A stretch of DNA of 64,000 nt. Origin: Megaustenia siamemsis (taxonomy: Eukaryota > Mollusca > Gastropoda > Stylommatophora > Ariophantidae). The DNA is taken from contig JAVIAB010000092.1 in NCBI GenBank assembly GCA_032433765.1, positions 69,927,995-69,991,994 on the forward strand, written 5' to 3'. The position numbers and the translations under genes are program-made. Positions 46,376-56,934 of this stretch are shown here, one piece after another. Under the pieces are notes generated by a model, which was not told the origin of the DNA, searched no databases, and saw nothing but the letters and a program-made list of their open reading frames with translations. The stretch's first letter is position 1. Every line of letters begins with the position of its first letter.

Positions 46376-46965
46376 GCATTCAACAACAGATAGCAACATA
46401 GCGATACCAATATTACAAAGACCATTTAAACAACAGACAGCAACATAGCAACAATATTACAATGACCGTTTAAACAACAGACAGCAACATAGCAACAATA
46501 TTACAATGACGTTTAAACAACAGATAGCAACATAGCAACAATATTACAATGACCGTTTAAACAACAGATAGCAACATAATAAAAAGTAATGTACCCCCGT
46601 CACGCCAATTTGCTTAGTGGGAATATGGTGTTAGTGACCATAAATTTACAGACCCTCGGCATATGATTTTTGGGGTAATGTGGTCGGTATTACGCCCGTG
46701 CCGCTTTACTTTCCCAGAAAAAAATCCGGTGCCCATTAAAGGCTGGGTGAACCGGAGCCGTCGGTTGGGATCAAACCCTACGTACTGTCCTTTGTAGTCC
46801 AGTTCACTAACCACTGAGCTATCGCGGCTCCCAGATAACAACATAGCCATAAAAATATTGCATAGATCATTTAAACAACAGATAGCAACATAGCAATAAC
46901 AATATTACATAGATCATTTAAACAACAGATAGCAACATAGCAATAACAATAATACATAGATAATT
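46376..46965 (+). repeat. 44/47-bp minisatellite, split by a SINE
   Basis: Units of 44 bp left of the SINE (aacaacagatagcaacatag, caacaatattacaatgaccg) and of about 47 bp right of it (caataacaatattacataga). About five units on the left and two to three on the right. The SINE-1 copy at 46579-46832 lies inside. Confidence 0.9.
46579..46832 (-). mobile_element. SINE-1, copy 8
   Basis: Minus-strand copy inside a minisatellite, with several small changes near its 3' end (cgccaatttgcttagtg instead of cgccaagtggcgtatag). Flanks agatagcaacata (46566-46578) and agataacaacata (46833-46845) fit a target duplication, but the array itself repeats this sequence. Confidence 0.92.
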
Positions 46966-47107
46966 TCATAAGCACACATCATATTTCTCTCCCCAAAATC
47001 AACAAATAATAAAGAACAACGAATTAATGACAAAAATCAATAAATACTCAACAGCCATTTATTTTCATGTAAATGCAGTCACATATACCACGACTGTGAG
47101 TTGGAGG

Positions 47108-47300
47108 TTCATCATTAGTGGAGTGGTTAACGCGTTGGCTTGACGAGTAAACGTACATGGGTTCAACAATCACAGCTTATGCCCTCGTTGACCCAGCTTT
47201 AAACAAAGAATAGGTGTCTCGCTCACAGAGAAGCTGAAGGTTCAAAGAGATGAAAAATCCCGGTTCCCTAACCCCCATTACTTCTGAAGTTCTTCTTCTT
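47108..47300 (+). mobile_element. tRNA-like SINE, fourth type
   Basis: tagtggagtggttaacgcg is a good A-box region and gggttcaacaatc a weak B-box. A body with gacccagctttaaa follows. No tRNA cloverleaf can be completed. Confidence 0.5.
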
Positions 47301-47324
47301 ATACTACATTTCAACTCCCTGTTA

Positions 47325-47425
47325 AAGTCTAAAGGCTAAGGAAAGCAAACCTGAATAAAATGCTGGCTGAAATCGGATGCACTGGGCCACTGGCGCAGAA
47401 CACAGTGCAACGTTTTAACGGGTGT
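47325..47425 (-). mobile_element. dispersed element X, short piece
   Basis: Minus-strand gtggcccagtgcatccgatt, tcagccagcatttt and gtttgctttcctt match the middle of X. Both ends are missing. Confidence 0.55.
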
Positions 47426-47548
47426 TCAATCAGAGTGGATCTGGCAGACTCTAATTGTGATGTTCTGTCTGTGGGGGCGATCAACACACTTAACCTGACA
47501 GCTGACTTCATGTGAGAGTCTGGATCCTTCTCTGATTGAGTCCTGATC

Positions 47549-47550
<2 letters not shown>

Positions 47551-47590
<40 letters not shown>
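47551..47590 (+). repeat. (GA)n microsatellite
   Basis: About 20 GA dinucleotides. Confidence 0.96.
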
Positions 47591-47592
<2 letters not shown>

Positions 47593-47902
47593 CCCTGTTA
47601 AGCAGAGGTCTTCTACAGACACTTTCCAAAGCCGCTCTTTTGCTTGCCATTCAATTAATATATAATTCAGTGTCTCCCCATCATCACTGTCTTTGCTTCC
47701 ATCTGTCTTCTCTGTGAATATTTAGGTTTTCTTCATTGTCTTACTCTTAGTGATTCCAAAAATGGGCCAGTTGTGTAATACTCTTAGTTGGCTTTCGCAG
47801 TGTGTCCTATCCAGCGCCATTGCCTTCACTGTATCTCTCTATCCACTAGTATTTGACCTGTACTTTTCCATAATTCTATGTTAGTGATTTTGTCCTGCCA
47901 TT
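47591..47902. other. no recognised feature
   Basis: Nothing recognised, though composition suggests another minus-strand LINE remnant. Confidence 0.4.
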
Positions 47903-48003
47903 CTATCTATCTATCTATTGACCTTTCGAGCCGTAACCGGCCCATAGGGCGTAGACCAAGATACACCTTCTCCTATATGAATTTTTGTTCTAGCAGTTTT
48001 CTT

Positions 48004-48945
48004 TTAAAGATATTTTATCAAATCTCGCCATCTGTCTCTGTTCTGTGCAAGCAGTTCTATCTCATTGAGGGAGCCGATTCCTGCTGCTCTTGCCTCTCTC
48101 ATCAATGTTCTTCTCAGTGTCTCCCTGGGTCTTCCTCTTTTTCTTTTACCTGTTGTTTCCCATATGAGGGCTTGCTTTGCTATTCGATTATTATCTCTTC
48201 TCATCACATGTCCAACGTATGACCATCGTCTTTTCTTTATTACTGAAGATATTAGTGGTTGATTGGCGATTTCTCTAATTTCCTCGTTTGTTTTGAATTC
48301 GTTCCATTCTATACCAAGTATTTTCCTTAGACATTTATTTTCGAATGCGTTCAACTTTGTTTCTATATCTCTTGTTGTTTTCCAGCTTTCACACGCATAC
48401 GTAAGGGTTGATAGTACATTTGATTTGAATAGCCTAAGTTTTGTGTTTGTGCTAATGAGTTTTGATTTCCACAACTTTTCAAGGCTTCTGAAAGACATTG
48501 CTGCTTTAGCCAGTCTGATTCTAATTTCTTTGCTCGTATCCCCTTCTCGATCAATGTGACTTCCAAGATAGATGAAGTGATCGATCTCTTCTACTGGTTT
48601 GTTTTCCATGTATATTTTGTCACTTGTTGGAATTAAACTTTTCATGACTTTAGTCTTTTCATGATTGACCTCAAGCGCAATTTTGCTGGCTATTGATGAT
48701 AGTTCATTTGTGTTTTCCTGCATCGTTTTTATCTGATTGCTGATGAGAACTATGTCATCAGCAAAGTCCAGGTCCTCCAAATGGTCTCCTTGTATCCATT
48801 CGATGCCTTTATTACCAGTGCAGCATTTCTTCATTATGAAGTCCATAACAATTCCAAATAACAAGGGCGATAAAATACATCCTTGTTTAACCCAGTTTCT
48901 ATTGGGAAACATTCGCTCAGTCCTTCCTCTGTTCGAACTGCACAT
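48004..48945 (-). pseudogene. LINE B reverse transcriptase, catalytic core to C-terminus
   Basis: A 300-codon open piece. KQGCILSPLLFGIVMDFIM, then LEDLDFADDIVLIS with the catalytic Ala-Asp-Asp intact, KIALEVNHEKTKVM, IDHFIYLGSHIDREGD, TYACESWKTTRD, NKCLRKILGIEWNEF, WSYVGHVMRRDNNRIA, GKRKRGRPRETLRRTL and NRDRWRDLIKYL to the stop. The length and order fit the whole C-terminal half. It joins the piece above through one frameshift. Confidence 0.93.
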
Positions 48946-49460
48946 GTGTAACCATCATACATGTCTTTGATAATATTTATGATTTTTGATGGTAAGCCAT
49001 ATTGCTTCAGAATTTTCCACAAAGAATCTCTATGAATACTATCAAATGCTTTTTTGAAGTCGATGAAGTTAAGTACAAAAGGTTTTTGCTTTTCAATGTG
49101 TTCCTCCAATATAAGTCGTAGAGTGAAAATGTGGTCAAGACAGCTTCTCCCTTTTCTAAACCCAGCCTGTTCTTCACGCATTACTGTATCTATTGAATCC
49201 TTTATTCTATTTAGGATGATTTTACAGAATAATTTTGAGGCAACTGACAAAAGTGTCACGCCTCTCCAATTGTTACAATCTCTAAGATTGCCCTTTTTTG
49301 GGATCTTAACAATGATTCCTTTTTTCCATTTATGAGGCGTCTTCTCTGTTTTCCAAATGATGTTGAACATTTTTTGGAGATGTATTAAATTATGGCTATC
49401 AATTGCCTTGAGGATCTCAGCTGTTAACTTATCCTCTCCAGCAGCCTTGTTATTGGTCAT
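48834..49460 (-). pseudogene. LINE B reverse transcriptase, fingers and palm
   Basis: Reads NNKAAGEDKLTAEILK, KKGNLRDCNNWRGVTLLSVA, EEQAGFRKGRSCLDHI and LNFIDFKKAFDSIHRDSLW. The last holds the first catalytic Asp of the palm. The order and spacing are standard for a non-LTR reverse transcriptase. The frame fails after SECFPIETG near 48895. Confidence 0.92.
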
Positions 49461-49683
49461 TAGCTTAAGGTGGTTTCTATTTCACTCAAGGTGAAGTCAT
49501 CTAAATTTACATCTAATTCTGCTGCTGGTGTTTCAGCTTCAAAATCTATTAAACTGTGAGGTAGTGGACGGTTAAGAATTTCTTTGAAGTGTTCCGCCCA
49601 ACGGGCTTTTATGTCTGCGCTTGTTGTTAGCATTAATCCAGATTTGTCTAGAATTGGTGTTCCACTGGATGTATAGGTGTTTG

Positions 49684-50004
49684 TCAGCATCTTTGTACAG
49701 TATAAAGAGTTCTGCTGTCTCCTGTAATTGCAGCTGTCTCTGCTTTCTCTGCCAAGTTGTCTATATAAGCTCTTGTATCTCTTCTTGCCGAACTTTTCAC
49801 TTTGTTGTCTAATTCTTTGTATGTTGCTTTTGCCAGAACCTTTCCAAGATCTGTCTTTACATTAGTCATGGCTCTCTTCGCTTCTCTTCTTTCTTTGATG
49901 TATTTCCATGTGGTGTCTGAGATCCAAGCTCGTTTTTCCATTTTCTTCAGTCCAGCACTTGCTTCTGCTGCTGTCATTAGTATTTTGCTCTGTGAGTCCC
50001 ACAT
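49684..50004 (-). pseudogene. LINE B linker between endonuclease and reverse transcriptase
   Basis: Reads KMEKRAWISDTTWKYIKERR, EAKRAMTNVKTDLGK and ARRDTRAYIDNLAEKAETAA. This is the charged helical linker seen before the reverse transcriptase in such LINEs. It ends in a frameshift near 49687; the next frame (49690-49460) carries NTYTSSGTPILDKSG and ARWAEHFKEILNRP, the usual pre-RT block. Confidence 0.82.
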
Positions 50005-50365
50005 TTCATTGATATCTAAGTCTATTTCACCAAGTGCTGAATAACAATTACTTAGCTCTATGTTAAACTTTTCCTTATTGCTTCATCTTTCAGTTTATGA
50101 CTATCAATTTTATGTGTAATTGACCTCTTCTGTTGGTTTCTAAATTTTAATCTTATTTTCCCAATGCACAGGTTGTGGTCACTATTAACATCAGCACCTC
50201 TGTATGCTCTTACATCTATTAATGATGATCTGAATTGTTGTTTAATACATAGGTGGTCAATTTGATTTGATGTTCTATCATCAGGAGATATCCATGTTGT
50301 TTTGTGGATATTTTTATGTGGAAATAATGTCCCACCTATAACTAAATTTTCTATTAAACATAATT

Positions 50366-50941
50366 CTATAATCTTTCTCCATTCTGACTTGTTGTATTAC
50401 AGCCTTCTCTCCCCATCACATGTTCCACTCCTGCGTTATCTTGTCCTACTTTGGCGTTGAAGTCTCCCATTACAATTAAAAGATCGTGTTTTGGTATTTT
50501 GTTTATAAGTTGTTGCAGTTGGTTATAAAAATCATCCTTAACTTCATCATCAGCTTCGTTAGTAGGCGCATAACAATGAATAATTGAAAGTCTTCCATGT
50601 TTTGTTTTGTATCGTGTTCGTATCAGACGGCTATTTACCGGTTCCCATTCTAATAAACTTCTTGCAGCTTTGTCTGTCATCATTATGCCTACTCCTTCAC
50701 GGTGTTTTCCATCTTCCCTTCCAGAAAAAACTACTATTTTATTATCAATAGATCTCCTACCTGTTCCAGGCCAGCGCATTTCGCTTAATCCTAAAATATC
50801 TAGATCGTATCTGTCCATCTCGCTCGCGACCTGTGCATGTTTCGTCGGAGCGGCCATTGTTCGCACATTCCAGAATCCTATTTTTGTTGTTGTTTTAGGG
50901 CCGAAAAAACTATCACTACTATCTACTGCTAATTTACACAT
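50366..50941 (-). pseudogene. LINE B endonuclease, N-terminal part
   Basis: APE-type endonuclease that would nick target DNA to prime reverse transcription. The frame from Met at 50941 gives TTTKIGFWNVRTMAAPTK, DLDILGLSEMRWPGTG (catalytic Glu), IIHCYAPTNEAD and LLIVMGDFNAKVGQDN (catalytic Asp-Asn). It resembles animal proteins annotated as craniofacial development protein 2-like, which are LINE-derived. The frame is lost after GCNTTSQNGE at about 50390, and the remaining endonuclease (TWISPDDRTSNQIDHLCIKQ, then VNSDHN) continues in another frame to about 50130. Confidence 0.9.
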
Positions 50942-51079
50942 TCTGTATCAGGTCTACGTTTCATTAACAACATCGTTTTTACGATAGCGGCTTGTTAAAC
51001 CTCTGATCAACGGTTCTATACCAAGCCGGAGAAAAATAATTCCTCCATTTGGAAACAACCGGAAACGGCCCCATAAATG

Positions 51080-51760
51080 TCCTGCCATTGCTATCCTTTT
51101 ATTCTGCGCAAGCATCCATAATGAAGGTCTGTATCTTCATAATTGTCATTTTTGTTGTTCTCCATGCTTCACAGCCATATATTAGGACTGACTTAACATT
51201 TGAATTGAAAATGTTTATTTTTCTATTTAACCTAATTTCTTTTGATTTCCATGTTTCTCAATGCAACGATTGGTGCTCTTGTTTTTGATATCCTTATTTT
51301 GGTATCATTCTCTGTTTGTCCCTGTTTATCTATATTACTGCCCAGATATATGTAAGATTGTACGTCTATTAGAGATAATTTCCCCTATTACTATTTGATT
51401 ATTGCCAACTGCATTAATTCTTACAATTTTGGTCTTATCTATATTTATTTTCAGTCCCAGCTGTTGTGAACTCTCATCAAGTATGCTCATTTTATCTTGC
51501 AACTGTTGATTATGTGATATCTGAGCTATATCATCAGCAACGTCTTAGTCATTAAGTTGCTTGGTCAGTCACCACTGAGTTCCATTTAAGTTTTTCTGAG
51601 TTATTTTCATAATCCAATCTATGGCCAGTAGAAAAAGAAACGGAGATAGAAGGCATCCCTGCCTTACTCCTGTTCTTATTTCAAATGCTTCTGTAAGCTG
51701 TCCTTCGTGTACAACACTACATTTAATTCCTTCATACATTGTTCGATAGAAGACGGGGTT
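51080..51760 (-). mobile_element. non-LTR reverse transcriptase fragment (LINE C)
   Basis: Minus-strand reads include CSVVHEGQLTEAFEIRTGVR, QGCLLSPFLFLLAIDWIM, a damaged VADDIAQIS catalytic block, QQLGLKINIDKTKIVRINA and YMAVKHGEQQK near the 3' side. Several stops. It is related to, but clearly distinct from, LINE B. Its 5' edge is joined to a SINE-2 remnant at about 51757. Confidence 0.82.
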
Positions 51761-51825
51761 GCCCCCCCCCCCCCCCGGTCATACACCAGCAATGGTACTA
51801 TGTGACGTAAAGATAGTTTTTTTTT
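51757..51825 (+). mobile_element. SINE-2, 3' remnant
   Basis: A C-run then catacaccagcaatggtact and gtaaagatag, the SINE-2 3' end, followed by a T-run. The head is missing. Confidence 0.78.
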
Positions 51826-52342
51826 TTTTTTACACATTGTTCTTATCAGGTTACTAAACTTTATGGGGATTCAAAAGTAATCATCATCGAAATTATTATT
51901 GCACCAAGGTTTTCTAAGTTGATCATCTGTTTCAGCAGTCATCCATTTATTTAGAATTTAGATCTTGCGTTTTGACGAAAACATATATTTGAGATAAGCA
52001 CTGCTTTTACTTTCCTGTAGCCTAAGCTCTCCACTCTCACTTTCATTTCCTGTTTATGTAATCAGTTTCGACTGTGTTTTAGGTGCACATTTCTTCCTTC
52101 TACGATTAACTATCGAGACAGCGTTTATCATTTTTCCATCAACTGCCAAGCATTTACAATGATGATATTGAAATCCGTTGGGTTCATGTTTATTACGATA
52201 TTTATGTTGAAAAAAAACAACAACATGAAAACACTGTTTTTGGCATGACTACTTGTGCAGTGAAGTGGTGCAACTCAGGGGAGGTAAGTGTAGATTTTTG
52301 CACATCGCTAGGTTTATTCCGGTTATAGCCATCTAGAACTTA
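51826..52342. other. no recognised feature
   Basis: Nothing recognised before the triplet repeat at 52343. Confidence 0.5.
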
Positions 52343-52372
52343 TTTCATCATCATCATCATCATCATCACCAG

Positions 52373-52407
<35 letters not shown>

Positions 52408-53085
52408 ATACCATGCCTGCTGACGTAGGTTATCATGTCGCTCCACAACTTTCGATCTCGACAGTTATTTATCATTTCTGTTGTTGACCTTCTGCCAAGC
52501 CATTCTCTTAAGCTGTTTGCACCTTTTCTCTTTGCTTCCCTCAATCTCTTCATCCTAAATTTTCCCAGTTGTTACAATATATTCCAGCTGTTCCCTTCTC
52601 ATTACAAGGTCTCCCCCCCCACCACCAATGATAATTGTTTCTTCCTAATATTGGAAATTAGCTCAATCTTTGCTTTGGTCTCTTTCAGAATTTGTCCATT
52701 ACTCTTCTTAACTGTCCATGGTGTTCTCAACATTCTTCTGTAAAAACCACATTACTACATCCTCCAGTGATTTTCTTGTATGTTGTCCTATTGTCCATGA
52801 CTCACATCCATATGTTGAGGACTGGCTCTACATAACATTTAAGAACTGTTTTCTTTTTCTATTGTAAAAAATGGATTGCACAGTATTTTCCTAATTTTTT
52901 TTTGGAAAAGCTGCATTTGCCTGAGCCATTCTGCATCTTACCTATGTTGTACATCTACCACCTGAGGTTAACATTGTTCACAGATATTGAAATTCATTTA
53001 CCTGTTTTAATATTGACCGACTTGTCTTATTTGTGCATCGCGGTGACTTTCTTTTCTGTGTTGCTACCATTACTTCTGTCTTTTA
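52343..53085 (-). mobile_element. RTE/BovB-like LINE 3' fragment with long (ATC)n tail
   Basis: The long atc tract at 52343-52407 is the tail. Minus-strand reads SLREWLGRRSTTEMINNCRD and WSDMITYVSRHGI lie next to it. Further up, agaatggctcaggcaaatgc and gttaacctcaggtggtagat parallel the copy at 32157 up to about 53085. Many frameshifts. Confidence 0.86.
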
Positions 53086-53744
53086 CTCTTCACTCAAATT
53101 ACTTAGCCACTCTGATTCCACCTATTGACTCGTTCTGACACTCTATATCCTCATATTTTTATGTTAAATTCTTGTTCTTCACTTTGGTTGAATTTCGTTT
53201 CGGTCAGATGCCATATAGTGTAACTCCATGAGATTACAAACAAATGTTTTACTGAAAAGGTTTCTGATTAATTTTTCACTCTAGAGCTTGTTTTCTTGAC
53301 AGCACTTCTTATGCATCTCGTAATATGTGAATTTACTCTTTTCCTTTCATGTACAATGTGATTATTATGTTTCATGAACATTCACAAATCCACATAGTAA
53401 GATTTAAAATTGACAAACAAACAAACATTCGAATAATGATGTCTCACGTTAATCAACATTTGTAATATGAGTTTGAAGGTTGAATAATGTAAAGCTTGAG
53501 GTTTACTCAACTTGCATTTTTATATACCCATACCGTTCAGTTCAATTAGATCAAACATTATTAATTTATTCACAGTCTAAAGTGTAATACAAGCATTAAC
53601 CAATATTCTCAGATTTGGATTGTGGTGTTTGAGAATGATCATATAAAATCCAGAGTGTTCTTTGAAACTTTCTTAATGATGTTTAATGTGTCAAGACATT
53701 CAAACACACAAGAGTATTGTTTTATGTTCTATCAAAATTCGAAC
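53086..53744. other. no recognised feature
   Basis: AT-rich. Nothing recognised. Confidence 0.5.
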
Positions 53745-54805
53745 CTCCAACAGTAAGTTAAGTTTCAGGTCGTTCAGCGATCGTACATTCAACAGTAAGT
53801 TAAGTTTCAGGTCGTTCAGCGATCGTACATTCAACAGTAAGTTAAGTTTCAGGTCGTTCAGCGATCGTACATTCAACAGTAAGTTAAGTTTCCGGTCGCT
53901 CAGCGATCGTACATTCAACGGTAAGTTAAGTTTCAGGTCGATCAGCAGTTGCACATTCAAGAGTAAAATAAGTTTCAGGTCGATCAGCAGTCGTACATTC
54001 AATTGTAAGTTAAGTTTCTGGTCGATCAGCGGTGGTACTTTCATGAGTAAAGTTTCAGGTCGATCAGCGATTGTACATTCAACAGTAAGTTAAGTTTCAG
54101 GGTCGATCAGCGGTCGTATATTCAACAGTAAGTTAAGTTTCAGGTCGATCAGCAGTCGTACATTCAACAGTAAGTTAAGTTTCAGGTCGATCAGCGGTGG
54201 TATATTCAACAGTAAGTTAAGTTTCAGGTCGTTCAGAGCTCAGATATTGTACAGTAATTTAAGTCGTTCTGTGGCCGTACATTCAACAGTAAGTTAAGTT
54301 TCAGGTCGATCAGCAGTTGCACATTCAAGAGTAAATTAAGTTTCAGGTCGATCAGCAGTCGTACATTCAACTGTAAGTTAAGTTTCTGGTCGATCAGCGG
54401 TGGTACTTTCAGGAGTAAAGTTTCAGGTCGATCAGCGATTGTATATTCAACAGTAAGTTAAGTTTCAGGTCGATCAGCGGTCGTATATTCAACAGTAAGT
54501 TAAGTTTCAGGTCGATCAGCGGTGGTATATTCAACAGTAAGTTAAGTTTCAGGTCGATCAGCGTCGTATATTCAACAGTAAGTTAAGTTTCAGGTCGATT
54601 AGCAGTCGTACATTCAACAGTAAGTTAAGTTTCAGGTCGTTCAGAGCTCAGATATTGTACAGTAATTTAAGTCGTTCTGTGGCCGTACATTCAACAGTAA
54701 GTTAAGTTTCAGGTCGTTCAGAGCTCAGATATTGTACAGTAATTTAAGTCGTTCTGTGGCCGTACATTCAACAGTAAGTTAAGTTTCAAGTTGATCAGCG
54801 GTCGG
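53745..54805 (+). repeat. 42-bp minisatellite with a secondary period
   Basis: About 25 units of 42 bp built from aacagtaagttaagtttcag, gtcgatcagcggtcgtacat. A damaged unit group (agagctcagatattgtacag) recurs near 54235, 54650 and 54720. A block starting agcagttgcacattcaagag recurs at 53944 and 54312, 368 bp apart. Open 14-residue repeat frames (for example 53686-54093) are side effects of the period being a multiple of 3. Confidence 0.94.
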
Positions 54806-55189
54806 ACGTTTCAAAGTTGACCCAAACTATTATTTTTACGCTCGACAAACATAAAAAAATTCACTTTATAAAATGTAATGTGCACCAACATTGACAGATT
54901 TACGGTGTGATGTTAATCTCAATTAGCATTCGATGTGTGATTCTTACGACCGGCCAACATTCAAACATTCACAATGAGATGGAACCTCGATGGCACTGAA
55001 GCTGACTGGTGGACCCATTGCGGGCTTGCTGCTGTTGTAGATGAGGACCCAGTGGGCTCGATATTGTTCGACACAGTCACCTTGGCTGCATTTACTGCCT
55101 TCTCTGAAAGTACATGTACATCATTTAAAATATTTCTCTGAATATTTCTTCGTTCACTGTTCATGAAGTAATATGAATCTTGTATATAG
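54806..55189. other. no recognised feature
   Basis: A 67-codon minus frame (54961-55164) shows no domain. Nothing else recognised. Confidence 0.5.
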
Positions 55190-55536
55190 AATTTAGTTAA
55201 CTTGTTAGTGAGTTAGTTAGTAAGTTAGTTCGCTATTTAGTTCGTTCGTTCCATCATTTGTTAATTAGTTAGTTAGCTAGCTAGTTAATTAGTTAGTTAG
55301 CTAGCTAGTTAATTAGTTAGTTAGTTAGTTGGTAAGTTAGTTTGTTAGTTAACTATCTAGTTAATTAGTTAGTGAGTGAGTGAATGAGTTAGTTAGTTAG
55401 TCAGTTAGTAATTTAGCTAGTTAGCTAGATAGTTAATTAGTTAGTTAGTTAGCTAGCTAATTAATTAGTTAGTTAGTTAGTTGGTAAGTTAGTTTGTTAG
55501 TTAGCTATCTAATTAATTAGTTAGTGAGTGAGTTAG

Positions 55537-55572
<36 letters not shown>

Positions 55573-56240
55573 CAGTTAGTAATTTAGCTAGTTAGCTAGA
55601 TAGTTAATTAGTTAGTTAGTTAGCTAGCTAATTAATTAGTTAGTTAGTTGGTAAGTTAGTTTGTTAGTTAGATTTCTAGTTAATTAGTTAGTGAGTGAGT
55701 GAGTTAGTCAGTTAGTAATTTAGCTAGTTAGCTAGATAGTTAATTAGTTATTTAGTTAGCTAGCTAGTTAATTAGTTAGTTAGTTAGTTAGCTGATAAGT
55801 TAGTTTGTTAGTTAGCTATCTAGTTAATTAGTTAGTGAGTGAGTGAGTTAGTCAGTTAGTAATTTAGTTAGTTAGCTAATAGCTAATAAGTTAGTAAGTT
55901 AGTAAATTAGTTCGTTCATTCGATCATTTGTTAGTTAGTTAGTTAGCTAGTTAATTAGTTAGTTAACTAGTTAGCTAGTTAGTTAGTTAGCCAGCCAGCC
56001 AGTTAGTTAATTACCAGTAGTTATTTAGTTAGCTGGTCGTTGGCTGGCTAGCTAACCAATTAATTAGTTAGTTAATTGATTAGTTACTTAGGTAGATGTT
56101 GGCTGGTCAGCTAGCCAATAAATTAATTCATTGGTTAGTTATTTATTTAGCTGGTTGTTGGCTGGCTAGCTGACCAATTAGTTAGTTGGTTGGTTAGCTG
56201 GCTGGCTAACCGGCCAATCAGTTGGTTGTTTAGTTAGCTC
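55190..56240 (+). repeat. TTAG-type tetranucleotide tract
   Basis: About 1 kb of impure gttagttagtt, gctagctag, aattagttag and gagtgagtgag blocks. Longer blocks recur: gtaatttagctagttagcta appears near 55408, 55579, 55716 (changed near 55859), about 140-170 bp apart. The right end is diverged with ggctggctagct words. It is not a TTAGGG or TTAGG telomere array. Confidence 0.92.
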
Positions 56241-56519
56241 CACACGGGAAAATGTTATAAACGTTGATATTCTTATTTCGGTATATCCCTCAGCGTGTAG
56301 TGAGCCAAGATATGTGTTGGTTTACGAGTCTTTCTGAGCTCCCTGCCTTGCACTCTAGTCTGGTATCACCCTTATTAACTTCAAAAATACATATCCTTTT
56401 GTTCGTTACTAACACGGTGACCATCATCACTAAAATTTACAATTCATCCGTCACTGGTTAGGAATAAAAACACGTTGGTTTCACTTTTCTATATCTAGTG
56501 ATTTGGTAATTTCTACAAT

Positions 56520-56660
56520 GCAGTAAAAGCCACAAGAGCGAGAAAAGAAAACCATGATCCTACGGAGCTAATAAATGATAAAGACGGACAGCCAATATCA
56601 AATAAACAATGTATGCAACAGAGATGGAAAGAATATTTTGAAGACCTGTTAAACATACCA
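56520..56660 (+). mobile_element. short LINE pre-RT fragment
   Basis: Plus-strand read KENHDPTELINDKDGQPISN followed by MQQRWKEYFEDLLN. The RWKEYFEDLLN block is the typical region just before a LINE reverse transcriptase (compare ARWAEHFKEILN in LINE B). The rest is absent. Confidence 0.78.
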
Positions 56661-56934
56661 ACTACCAATATTTTTATATTTTATATATTATTTCTGATTG
56701 TTTTTTATGTTCATGATACATCAACATACAGTACCTATTTTCATCATCTTACAGTTCAATCTCGAAAAAATATCTTCTCAGTGCGTGTGTCTGGGTGATA
56801 GAAGGAATTCACTCTTCACTCTCGAATAAATTATATTTCAATTTTATTTTTACTTTTTTTCTTTTATTTGGATAAAATATATTAACGCAATTTTTCATAC
56901 TATTAAGGTTAGATTTGAGTGTTAAGTATACTTC

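Larger units (their letters stand above)
47903..50960 (-). mobile_element. near-complete non-LTR retrotransposon (LINE B)
   Basis: Minus strand, about 3 kb: AP-type endonuclease (50941 to about 50100), linker (50004-49500), reverse transcriptase (49460-48700), C-terminal tail with a GHVMRR block (about 48200), stop at about 48004, short 3' UTR, and a (TAGA)n tail at 47904-47921. Key residues are still visible: GFWNVRTM, LSEMRW, CYAPT, MGDFNAKVG and NSDHNL in the endonuclease; FIDFKKAFDS and DLDFADDIVLIS in the reverse transcriptase. At least four frameshifts or small indels break it (near 50385, 49687, 49460, 48900). The clade is not certain. A copy this complete with catalytic residues intact is younger than the other LINEs here. 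Confidence 0.92.

Noticed and set aside
20638..46832. tRNA genes at the SINE-1 heads
   Set aside because: A and B boxes are present, but the acceptor stem does not close, and each head continues into the same 180-bp body with a target duplication around the whole element.
48263..48559. Plus-strand 98-residue frame inside LINE B
   Set aside because: It lies antisense to the reverse transcriptase, which has clear conserved motifs.
55190..56240. Telomeric repeat
   Set aside because: Words are TTAG without the extra G or GG of TTAGG or TTAGGG, mixed with other tetramers, and in the middle of the window.
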